A stretch of 5,885 nucleotides of DNA, from assembly GCA_022565015.1 (NCBI GenBank), contig JADFKI010000236.1:1-5885 (forward strand). The letters run 5' to 3'. Source of the stretch: Chloroflexota bacterium (lineage in GTDB: Bacteria > Chloroflexota > Dehalococcoidia > Lucifugimonadales > JADFKI01). The first letter of the stretch is position 1. Every line of letters begins with the position of its first letter. Positions 1 to 5,789 of this stretch are shown in pieces. Below the pieces are notes generated by a model. It was given only the letters and a program-made list of their open reading frames with translations, was not told the DNA's origin and ran no database searches. The position numbers and the translations under genes were made by a program.

Positions 1-954
1 CTAAACTCAACGCGACGTCCTGGGCTCCTGGCGCTGGCGGAAAGCGCGGGCCTGAAGATGGGCGCACTCAATACCGAGTCCCTCTCCTTTGGGCTGATTC
101 CGAGGCTGAACGGCGCCGGGCGTCTTGGCCGCGCGGACGTAAGCCTGGAGCTGCTAACCGCAACGTCTAAAATCGACGCAAGCCGTCACGCCGAGGAGCT
201 GAATCGAACGAACCGGGAACGCCAGGCGCTGACCTCGCGTGGCGTGGAGCAGGCCCTATCCCAGCTGGAGGGCAAATTCGAGTCCAGCTCCCCACCTCCG
301 ATCATCATCGTAAAGAGCGAAGAGTGGATTCCAGGCATTCTTGGCCTGATCGCGAGCAGGCTCTCCGAAGAATACTATCGTCCGGCGGTGGCCATATCAC
401 GTGGCCAAGATTTCAGCAGGGCCAGCGCCCGCAGCATACCCGAATTCAACGTCATAGAGGCGCTGAACGGAAGCGAAGACCTGTTTACAAGATACGGAGG
501 ACACCACCAGGCGGCGGGATTCACAGTGCCGACGCGCTCGCTGCCCGCCGTGGAGCAGAACTTATACGAGGAGGCCCGGAAGCACCTCGAAGGCTTGGAC
601 CTCAGGCCGTCCCTCTCCATCGACAGCCAGGTCGCATTGGCGGACTTCACCCACGAGAACTTCAGGTTCATTCAGTCGCTGGAGCCCTTTGGAGCGCAGA
701 ACCCGGCGCCGGTGTTCCTCACCCGAAGGGCTCGCGTCGTGGAGTCTCGCCTCGTGGGAGCGCAAAAGCAGCACATCAAGATGCGGGCCTGGCATGCGGG
801 CACTACCGTCGACGCGATAGCCTTTCGGCAGGGCGACAAGATCGGCGAGACAAGGGGCGAAGTCGATCTCGTCTACACCGTTGGGCTGGACACCTGGGGC
901 GCCAGACCCAAGCTTCAGCTAACGGTACTGGACATCAGACGGTCGGGGAAGTAG
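1..954 (+). CDS. recJ: Single-stranded-DNA-specific exonuclease RecJ, C-terminal part (5' end outside window)
   Basis: RecJ degrades single-stranded DNA 5' to 3' in the cytoplasm, in recombinational repair (RecF pathway) and mismatch repair. The frame is open from base 1 (it begins with a RPGLLAL segment typical of the RecJ linker), so the ATG at 58 is internal. 317 residues are visible. The order is: the FGLIPRLNGAGRLG motif (visible residues 30-43) that closes the DHH core; the DHHA1 domain with EEWIPGILGLIASRL (about 107-121) and the glycine/histidine motif GGHHQAAGF (166-174, bases 496-522); then an OB-fold with LEPFGAQNPAPVF and a final strand KLQLTVLDIRR. The N-terminal DHH metal-binding motifs lie upstream of the window, so catalytic integrity cannot be judged. 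The stop is TAG at 952-954. A second diverged copy of the last 14 codons follows directly. Transcription probably ends at the hairpin at 1018-1058. The family call is secure. Confidence 0.95.
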   Translation, partial: LNSTRRPGLLALAESAGLKMGALNTESLSFGLIPRLNGAGRLGRADVSLELLTATSKIDASRHAEELNRTNRERQALTSRGVEQALSQLEGKFESSSPPPIIIVKSEEWIPGILGLIASRLSEEYYRPAVAISRGQDFSRASARSIPEFNVIEALNGSEDLFTRYGGHHQAAGFTVPTRSLPAVEQNLYEEARKHLEGLDLRPSLSIDSQVALADFTHENFRFIQSLEPFGAQNPAPVFLTRRARVVESRLVGAQKQHIKMRAWHAGTTVDAIAFRQGDKIGETRGEVDLVYTVGLDTWGARPKLQLTVLDIRRSGK

Positions 955-996
955 CTTCAGCTCTCTGCGTTGGACATAAGAAGGCCAGGACCGTAG
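913..996 (+). repeat. 42-bp tandem duplication of the recJ 3' end
   Basis: Bases 913-954 encode the last 13 residues of RecJ plus TAG. Bases 955-996 are a diverged copy immediately next to it and in the same frame. The two read LQLTVLDIRRSGK-stop and LQLSALDIRRPGP-stop. By hand count, 29 of 42 bases and 9 of 13 residues match, and both end in TAG. In the nine codons with identical residues, all five base differences are synonymous. The string AGCTTCA recurs at 911, 953 and 995, exactly 42 bases apart, which fixes the repeat period. The second unit lies beyond the recJ stop, so it is translated only by readthrough; otherwise it is a relic. Confidence 0.85.
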
Positions 997-1017
997 CTTC
1001 ATATAAATTCCAAACGT

Positions 1018-1058
1018 AAAGAGTCGCCTCTCCCATGAAAGAAGGGGCGACTCTTTTT
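1018..1058 (+). terminator. Rho-independent terminator between recJ and lgt
   Basis: The arms 1018-1031 and 1043-1056 pair over 14 bp with one G-U at 1029/1045. They enclose an 11-base loop, and a five-T run at 1054-1058 overlaps the end of the right arm. It lies 64 bases after the recJ stop and serves recJ on the plus strand. On the minus strand the same stem is followed by only TTT, so it may act more weakly as a bidirectional terminator for the convergent lgt, which ends at 1089. Confidence 0.85.
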
Positions 1059-1088
1059 CATAAGCGGGAATTTCTCCTAAAGGTATGA

Positions 1089-1973
1089 CTACCGTCTTCG
1101 GTCACGCCTCCGCCGCTCTGCCCTTGTGCCCCTGAGACGTGGAGCCGGAGCACCGTCCTCCGAAGGTCCGCCCTCCGTTGCCGGTTCAAGCCTGGTAACG
1201 GGTCGCGCCTTGATGATTAGCAGCGGCACCGTGATGACGAGTACGAGGATCGCGATGTATTGTGCCTCTTGAAGCCCCAGGGCCCAGACGCGGTCCTCGC
1301 GCAGGAAGGTCACCATGAACCTGCCCGTAGCATAGAGCGCGAGGTAGAGGGCAAACAGCATCCCATCTGGCCTGATGCGATTTCGGAGCCTCCAGATCAG
1401 CATAAGAGCCAGAAGATTCCAGACTATCTCCATCGCTATGACGGGCATGACGGAGTCTCCGACGCCGTTCAGGCATATGCGAGCATCGCTCACCGGATTC
1501 GTCCAAACGAAGCCAAAGAACTTTTCGGTCGCAGCCGCGCAGTGCTCACCGTTCACGATGTCCCCTAGACGCCCTATCGTCTGAACGTACAGCATGGCGG
1601 GTGCGGTCAAGTCCGCTATGACACCTAAAGGATGCTTTCGCCAGAGAGCGTAGGCCGCGGCGGCCAGGAACCCTCCCAGAATTCCGCCCCAGAGCGCTAT
1701 TCCGCCGCTCCATATGTATGCGATTTGAATCAAGTTGTCCTGGTAAAAGCTCCACTGGTCGACGACGTGTGCGATGCGAGCCCCGATCACGCCGCCTATG
1801 ATGGCCCAGATGGCTACCGAATAGATGTCGTCGGGGTCGATGCCCTTGGCCGGAGCCCAGCGGCCGACCAGGAAAACGGCGCTGGCTACTGCTATGAAGC
1901 TAAAAAGGCCGTGCCAGCTGAGAATAAATGTCCCAAAAGTGACGAGGTTCGGTCCGACATCTATTTCAATCAT
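1089..1973 (-). CDS. lgt: Phosphatidylglycerol--prolipoprotein diacylglyceryl transferase (Lgt)
   Basis: Lgt moves the diacylglyceryl group of phosphatidylglycerol to the lipobox cysteine of prolipoproteins. It is an inner-membrane protein and the first step of lipoprotein maturation. The 294 residues show about seven hydrophobic segments (roughly 13-36, 52-74, 84-110, 117-137, 176-196, 203-222, 235-255). The family pattern is visible: SWHGL (19-23), IWSGGIALWGG (87-97), GRLGDIVNGEH (134-144) and TGRFMVTFLRE (216-226). R135 and R218 match the conserved arginines of the family. Several other usual residues are replaced (see findings). The last 39 residues form a hydrophilic tail ending in a run of arginines, probably cytosolic and not part of the catalytic core. 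The start ATG at 1971-1973 gives the normal family N-terminus, but the ribosome-binding site is poor. It is divergent from xerD and convergent with recJ. Confidence 0.93.
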   Translation of the reverse strand: MIEIDVGPNLVTFGTFILSWHGLFSFIAVASAVFLVGRWAPAKGIDPDDIYSVAIWAIIGGVIGARIAHVVDQWSFYQDNLIQIAYIWSGGIALWGGILGGFLAAAAYALWRKHPLGVIADLTAPAMLYVQTIGRLGDIVNGEHCAAATEKFFGFVWTNPVSDARICLNGVGDSVMPVIAMEIVWNLLALMLIWRLRNRIRPDGMLFALYLALYATGRFMVTFLREDRVWALGLQEAQYIAILVLVITVPLLIIKARPVTRLEPATEGGPSEDGAPAPRLRGTRAERRRRDRRR

Positions 1974-2015
1974 AAAGTCGTTTCTGAAGGTCCTAATTCT
2001 GAATTCCGGGACTCT

Positions 2016-2044
2016 AAGTTAGCTGGGTAAATCAGCACTGTCAA
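2016..2044 (-). promoter_or_regulatory. Predicted sigma70-type promoter of lgt
   Basis: On the minus strand a perfect TTGACA (-35, plus coordinates 2039-2044) is followed by a 17-base spacer and TAACTT (-10, 2016-2021), which keeps the T1, A2 and T6 of the consensus. The predicted transcript start near 2009 leaves a 5' leader of about 35 bases before the lgt ATG. Confidence 0.6.
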
Positions 2045-2078
2045 GGCATGAATGACGGGCACACGCCGCAGTCCGTTG

Positions 2079-2087
2079 TGTTAGACT
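2079..2087 (+). promoter_or_regulatory. Possible extended -10 promoter of xerD
   Basis: TG-T-TAGACT fits the extended -10 form TGnTATAAT, with 4 of 6 matches in the hexamer and no recognisable -35 box. It would start transcription near 2094, about 34 bases before the xerD ATG. It is the best candidate in the divergent gap, but weak. Confidence 0.3.
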
Positions 2088-2096
2088 ATGTCTAGC
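2080..2096. promoter_or_regulatory. Inverted repeat overlapping the putative xerD -10 (possible operator)
   Basis: TAGAC (2082-2086), spacer TAT, then GTCTA (2090-2094) form a perfect 5-bp inverted repeat. Beyond one mismatch at 2081/2095, G2080 and C2096 also pair. Its place on the candidate xerD start region suits a dimeric regulator, but I recognise no known operator; the SOS form GAAC-N4-GTTC is absent. Confidence 0.25.
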
Positions 2097-2127
2097 TCTG
2101 CCCAATGATTTTGTAAAGCAGGGGCCA

Positions 2128-3030
2128 ATGCGAGCCGCCATAGACAGTTTCCTTAATTTCATGACCGTGGAGCGCGGGGTTTCACCTAATACCCTGGTCG
2201 CCTACAGAAACGACCTGAATCAGCTCGCCACGTATGTGGAAAACTTCCATGCCGATAAGGCCGAGGGTCAGTGGGACAATGTCGACGACAAAGTTCTCAC
2301 CGCGTACCTGTTGAGGCTTCACGAGCAGGGATATTCCGACACTACCAGGGCCAGGAAAATCGCCTCGGCCAAGTCTCTGTTCAGCTTTCTCCTCGAAGAG
2401 CGATTCATAACCAAGGACCCCACCGAAAACCTCTCTTCGCCCAGGGTCGGCCGGACGCTGCCGGAGGCGCTTAGCGTCGAAGAGATCACGAAGCTTTTGG
2501 CGACCGTCTCGCGTAGTGATGCGCCGGAGGACAAAAGAGACCATACGATGGTGGAGCTTCTTTACGCCAGCGGTCTGAGAGTGACGGAGCTCGTCTCTCT
2601 GGACATCGAGGATGTCGACCTGGTCGAAGGCTCGGTGAGGTGCCTGGGTAAGGGCGCCAAGGAGCGCATAATTCCCATCCACCAGAACGCCGTGGACGTT
2701 GTGAAAGAATACCTGGAATACGGCAGGCCGTTAATCGCGAACCGGCGGTCCGGAAAAGCGCTGTTCCTGAACAGAAGGGGCGAGCGTCTTACCCGGCAGG
2801 GCTTCTGGCTGATACTGAAGGGCCATGCGGGCAAGGCCGGCATAGGCACCAAGATAACGCCTCATACGCTGCGGCACAGCTTCGCGACTCATCTGCTAAG
2901 GGGCGGCGCGCCGCTGCGGCACGTCCAGGAGCTGCTTGGTCACGCCAGTATCACCACGACCCAGGTTTACACCCACCTGACCAGCGAGCACGTCCGGACG
3001 GAGTACGACAAGGCCCATCCGAGGGCCTGA
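2128..3030 (+). CDS. xerD: Tyrosine site-specific recombinase XerD
   Basis: Xer recombinases cut and rejoin DNA at dif sites near the replication terminus to resolve chromosome dimers. The 300 residues are the normal family length. The N-terminal SAM-like core-binding domain (about 2-90) contains VERGVSPNTLVAY. The catalytic domain (about 108-297) has the full active site: R151 in ASGLRVTEL, K175 in LGKGAKER, H246 and R249 in PHTLRHSF, H272 in LLGHAS and nucleophile Y281 in TTQVYTHL. Spacing matches E. coli XerD residue for residue (offset +3 for R and K, +2 for the rest). The LTRQGFW segment and the HPRA end favour XerD over XerC; if the genome has only one Xer it would be a XerA/XerH-type single recombinase. 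The start is ATG 2128, preceded by AGGGG (2120-2124) at a short 3-base spacing. The next gene begins 17 bases after the stop. Confidence 0.93.
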   Translation: MRAAIDSFLNFMTVERGVSPNTLVAYRNDLNQLATYVENFHADKAEGQWDNVDDKVLTAYLLRLHEQGYSDTTRARKIASAKSLFSFLLEERFITKDPTENLSSPRVGRTLPEALSVEEITKLLATVSRSDAPEDKRDHTMVELLYASGLRVTELVSLDIEDVDLVEGSVRCLGKGAKERIIPIHQNAVDVVKEYLEYGRPLIANRRSGKALFLNRRGERLTRQGFWLILKGHAGKAGIGTKITPHTLRHSFATHLLRGGAPLRHVQELLGHASITTTQVYTHLTSEHVRTEYDKAHPRA

Positions 3031-3033
3031 ACC

Positions 3034-3039
3034 GAGGAG
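3034..3039 (+). promoter_or_regulatory. Ribosome-binding site of the small membrane protein gene
   Basis: GAGGAG lies 8 bases before the ATG at 3048, inside the 17-base gap after xerD. It is the best Shine-Dalgarno sequence in the window and supports the next open frame as a real, translated gene. Confidence 0.7.
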
Positions 3040-3047
3040 ACAACCCA

Positions 3048-3419
3048 ATGCCTAGCAAGGGCCGTAAGGCAGCCTCCAGGCAAGCGCAACTCAACCGAAG
3101 GAAGCGCCGCAGCAAGAACCCCAGGCAGCCGGAGTTCGACGCTGCGCCGGTGATGTCGCAAACGGCCGTCGAGACTGCGGTCGCCGAGCCTGAGATCGAC
3201 GAGCCGGAAGCCGTCGAAGATTCGGCGCCGCAACCCGAAGCCACCACCAGGCCGGCGCCACGGGTGCGGTCCCCACGACGAAGACGCGGATCGCGAGGCG
3301 CTGACGCGGAGCAGACCCCACTCGTCTATCAGTACCTCGGCAAAGAGATACGGCAAATCGGTATAATTGCCTCACTGATCGTGGCAATCCTCGTCGGATT
3401 GACGTTCGTTCTTCGCTAG
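3048..3419 (+). CDS. Small basic protein with a single C-terminal membrane segment, function unknown
   Basis: This 123-residue protein has no function I can name. Residues 4-26 are very basic (SKGRKAASRQAQLNRRKRRSK). Residues 45-65 are acidic and proline-rich. Residues 72-83 form a second basic patch with four arginines in a row. After a PLVYQYLGKEIRQ stretch (91-103), one hydrophobic helix (about 104-122, IGIIASLIVAILVGLTFVL) ends one residue before the C-terminus. This is a tail-anchored layout: a disordered charged cytoplasmic part, probably able to touch nucleic acid or phospholipid head groups, held at the membrane. There is no signal peptide. A strong ribosome-binding site and tight spacing to xerD and uvrC indicate operon membership. 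From memory, similar short proteins ending in a Y-x(n)-E-[IL]-R-[RQ]-I membrane helix occur in Chloroflexota, but I cannot check this. Confidence 0.75.
   Translation: MPSKGRKAASRQAQLNRRKRRSKNPRQPEFDAAPVMSQTAVETAVAEPEIDEPEAVEDSAPQPEATTRPAPRVRSPRRRRGSRGADAEQTPLVYQYLGKEIRQIGIIASLIVAILVGLTFVLR
3362..3367 (+). promoter_or_regulatory. Consensus -10 hexamer inside the small gene, possible internal uvrC promoter
   Basis: A perfect TATAAT occurs about 97 bases before the uvrC start, within the codons for the membrane helix. No TTGACA-like element lies 16-18 bases upstream (the 17-base position reads GGCAAA) and there is no TG extension. It may simply be the codons for Gly-Ile-Ile, so this is a weak call. 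Confidence 0.2.
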
Positions 3420-3441
3420 AAGGTAGCGACTGAGCTCTTGC

Positions 3442-3462
3442 ATATCCTCATATCGGAATATC
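3442..3462 (+). repeat. Three ATATC repeats at an 8-base period just before uvrC
   Basis: ATATC occurs at 3442-3446, 3450-3454 and 3458-3462, exactly 8 bases apart, ending one base before the uvrC ATG and covering its weak ribosome-binding region. It may be chance in a short AT-rich leader. Confidence 0.4.
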
Positions 3463-3463
3463 A

Positions 3464-5353
3464 ATGACTCGCCCCGACTTCTCAGAACGGCTGAAGGCCA
3501 TCCCCACCAGACCCGGCGTGTACCTCATGCGCGGAAGCTCGGGGGAGGTCCTCTACGTCGGAAAGGCCGCCGTCCTTCGCAACAGGGTCGGCAGCTACTT
3601 TCAGGCCTCGGCCAGCCATCCGCCAAAGATCCGTCGCATGGTGGCCAGGGTGGTCGACTTCGAGTATATCGTCACCGAATCGGACCAGGAAGCGGTCATC
3701 CTCGAGTGCAACCTAATCAAGGAGCACCAGCCGCATTATAATGCGCGGCTGAAGGACGACAAGAGCTATCCGTTCATCAAGATCGACGTGTCCGAAGAAT
3801 ACCCCCAGGTCTACATCACGCGGCGGGTGGCCAAGGACGGCTCCAGGTATTTCGGTCCCTTTGCCAGCGCTGGAAGCGTCAGAAGAACGCTCGCCCTCCT
3901 CAAGAAGCTGTTTCCATACCGCTCCTGCACCAAGACGATCACGGGCACCGATCCCCGCCCCTGCCTGGACTACTACATCAACCGCTGCGTGGGGCCCTGC
4001 ATAGGAGCCGTGAGCAGCGAAGAGTACCAGGAGATCATCGACCAGGTAATCCTCTTTCTGGAGGGCAAGACGAACAGGATCGTCAAGTCCCTCGCGTCAA
4101 AGATGGAAGAGGCGGCCGAGGGACTGGAGTTCGAGCGCGCGGCGACCCTTCGAGACCAGCTGAGAGCGATTGAGCGGGTCCACGAGGGCCAGAAGGTGCT
4201 TCACCTGACCTCTGAGAACGTAGACATCGTCGCGGCGGCGGGAGGCGCCAGAGAGGCCTGGGTTGAAGTCTTCTTCATCCGCCAAGGCAAGCTCATAGGC
4301 CGCGACCACTTCATTATGGCCGGCACGCAGGAGGAGGAGCACGCCAAGATCCTGACCGCCTTCGTCAAACAGTTTTACGATGCGACGCCCTACGTGCCTC
4401 CTCGAATACTGGTACAGCACCCGCTGGATGACACCGCCTCCATCGAGAAATGGCTCAGGGCCAAGCGCGAAGGTCCGGTAAAGATTCATGTGCCTAAACG
4501 CGGGGAAAAGCGTCGCCTGGTGGACATGGTGGCCGAGAACGCGCAGCAGGGCCTCGAGCAGCTGGAGGCGCGTAGACTGGCCGACAGCGAGGCCCTGGAC
4601 AGCGCCCTGTCCGAGCTGCAGGAGGCGCTGAACCTGCCCAGGCTACCCAGCAGGATCGAGTGCTACGACATCTCGAATATCCAGGGCACCAACCCAGTGG
4701 GAAGCATGGTCGTATTCGAGGACGGCAAGCCGAAGACCGCTCACTACAGGCGATTCAAGATCGCGACGGTCGACGGAATCGACGACTACTCGATGATGCG
4801 GGAGATGCTGACTCGACGGTTCAAACGCCTTGCGAAATCTGTTGACGCTGAAAGAGCAAGCGACTCAAACGGAGGCCCTGAAACAACCTTTGAGAAAAGG
4901 AACCAAAACGGCAAAGAAACCTGGGGTATTATACCCGACCTCGTGCTGATCGATGGCGGCAAGGGCCATCTGGGTGCTGCTCTACAGGTATTCCTGGAGC
5001 TGGGAATCGACTTCGTTCCGCTGGCCAGCCTGGCCAAAGAGAACGAGGAGCTGTTCGTTCCTCAGATGCGGGAGCCGATCATATTGCCCCGGAACTCGCA
5101 GGGCCTGTTTCTGGTTCAGAGGGCCAGAGACGAGGCCCACAGGTTCGCGATTACGTTCCACAGGGAGCGCAGGTCAAAAAAGAGCGTTTCTTCGGTCTTA
5201 GACTTGGTGCCGGGCATCGGACCGAAGCGACGAAGGCTCCTGATTCGACGCTTCGGGTCCGTCAAGGGAATAAAAGAGGCGCCTCTCGACGACGTGGCCG
5301 CAGTGCCCGGAATGACCCTGAGGCTCGCCAGATCCGTCAAGAATTACCTGTAG
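3464..5353 (+). CDS. uvrC: Excinuclease ABC subunit C (UvrC)
   Basis: UvrC makes both incisions around a lesion marked by UvrA/UvrB in nucleotide-excision repair. The 629 residues are full length. The N-terminal GIY-YIG nuclease (about 13-95, 3' incision) has PGVY (17-20), YVGKA (31-35), R41, E81 in the LE-x-NLIK motif and N93. Four cysteines, C155, C167, C175 and C179, have the usual UvrC spacing and fit the metal/iron-sulfur site described for the family. A UVR (UvrB-binding) helix pair lies at about 204-239. The RNase H-like nuclease (5' incision) has D402 in YDISN, D497 in LIDGGKGHL and H559 in RDEAHRF. Two helix-hairpin-helix motifs end the protein (VPGIGPKRRRLL 582-593 and VAAVPGM 611-617). 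The linker at about 459-488 is hydrophilic and variable in the family. The ribosome-binding site is weak (GGA, 3455-3457). An in-frame TGA at 3431-3433 and no other upstream start codon fix ATG 3464. Confidence 0.97.
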   Translation: MTRPDFSERLKAIPTRPGVYLMRGSSGEVLYVGKAAVLRNRVGSYFQASASHPPKIRRMVARVVDFEYIVTESDQEAVILECNLIKEHQPHYNARLKDDKSYPFIKIDVSEEYPQVYITRRVAKDGSRYFGPFASAGSVRRTLALLKKLFPYRSCTKTITGTDPRPCLDYYINRCVGPCIGAVSSEEYQEIIDQVILFLEGKTNRIVKSLASKMEEAAEGLEFERAATLRDQLRAIERVHEGQKVLHLTSENVDIVAAAGGAREAWVEVFFIRQGKLIGRDHFIMAGTQEEEHAKILTAFVKQFYDATPYVPPRILVQHPLDDTASIEKWLRAKREGPVKIHVPKRGEKRRLVDMVAENAQQGLEQLEARRLADSEALDSALSELQEALNLPRLPSRIECYDISNIQGTNPVGSMVVFEDGKPKTAHYRRFKIATVDGIDDYSMMREMLTRRFKRLAKSVDAERASDSNGGPETTFEKRNQNGKETWGIIPDLVLIDGGKGHLGAALQVFLELGIDFVPLASLAKENEELFVPQMREPIILPRNSQGLFLVQRARDEAHRFAITFHRERRSKKSVSSVLDLVPGIGPKRRRLLIRRFGSVKGIKEAPLDDVAAVPGMTLRLARSVKNYL

Positions 5354-5789
5354 ATCGAGGGCAAGGGCTCTCAGCTCCCCATGCGACTTGGCTCGACCTG
5401 GCCCCCAAATGTTTTTATGTTTAGCTTTGATTCACTCGACGCACATGTCTGTCCGAAGTCTAAAATTTTGATTAGTACAAATCTAACACGTTCGTACTGA
5501 ATTTGAGCCCATTTTGCTGATAACAATCTTAGAATTCGTCCAGCACGAATAAAAAAGTTTTGGCTAAGGTTAGGGTCCCAGTATCGATAATCACGAGAAA
5601 GTCGCCCTCTGCGAGGCACTCCGGCCTGTCACATCCAGCGATCAATCTGGGATCGTCGACAAAAGACGCACTACAAGAACATGAGCTCTGCCCTGTCGCC
5701 GCAGCAGGCGTGGCCCATCATATCCCCTCGGTCGACAACGACCGGAACGGGCCACGCTCGCTTGCCGGCGGTTCCTGTGGCGATGTCCT
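5354..5789. other. Intergenic region between convergent uvrC and the SPFH-type gene
   Basis: I find no convincing gene in these 436 bases. Directly after the uvrC stop, 5357-5362 and 5367-5372 form a 6-bp hairpin with one G-U and an AAGG loop but no T-run, so it is not a standard terminator. The T-run at 5411-5415 lacks a good stem. Bases 5401-5580 are AT-rich (69 G+C of 180 by hand count, about 38%; 5461-5560 about 31%), in contrast to the coding sequence. Near 5576-5652 the six-base arms TCCCAG and CTGGGA enclose a small CCTC-TGC-GAGG hairpin, which is weak evidence of structure. Nested inverted repeats follow at 5696-5783. Two short open frames here (minus 5371-5619 and plus 5560-5793) have no recognisable content or good ribosome-binding site. 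Confidence 0.6.
5696..5783. repeat. Nested inverted repeats, REP/MITE-like element or structured RNA
   Basis: Three concentric stems share one centre. The outer arms are 5696-5704 and 5775-5783 (9 bp, one G-U). The middle arms are 5708-5716 and 5749-5757, GCGTGGCCC with GGGCCACGC, 9 bp perfect. The inner arms are 5729-5734 and 5739-5744, CGGTCG with CGACCG, around an ACAA loop. The internal loops are asymmetric (3 by 17, then 12 by 4 bases). An alternative GGAAC/GTTCC pairing (5744-5748 with 5771-5775) competes with the outer stem. The element begins 6 bases beyond the stop of the minus-strand SPFH-type gene. No T-run follows on either strand, which argues against a simple terminator. The stems are visible; the function is unknown. 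Confidence 0.6.

Noticed and set aside
324..1019. Long plus-strand open frame overlapping recJ
   Set aside because: It lies in another frame of a clearly recognisable RecJ, has no family features and is arginine/glycine-rich, as shadow frames of G+C-rich genes usually are.
1974..2127. LexA/SOS box controlling xerD or lgt
   Set aside because: No GAAC-N4-GTTC or CTGT-N8-ACAG form is present; the only inverted repeat is TAGAC-N3-GTCTA.
3732..3745. Perfect 14-bp palindrome CGCATTATAATGCG with a TATAAT core inside uvrC
   Set aside because: It encodes the conserved PHYNAR segment of UvrC, and a 14-bp palindrome is not unlikely by chance in about 6 kb (expected around 0.4). There is no -35 element.
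5357..5372. Hairpin right after the uvrC stop as a terminator
   Set aside because: The 6-bp stem has one G-U pair and is not followed by a T-run; the nearest T-run is about 39 bases further on.
5401..5580. A dif site for XerD in the AT-rich island
   Set aside because: No 28-bp sequence with the usual 11-6-11 arms (TTATGTTAAAT-like) is visible. xerD genes are not generally next to dif in bacterial chromosomes.
5371..5619. Minus-strand 82-residue open frame
   Set aside because: It spans the AT-rich gap, has no recognisable domain and no good ribosome-binding site, and its composition changes along its length.
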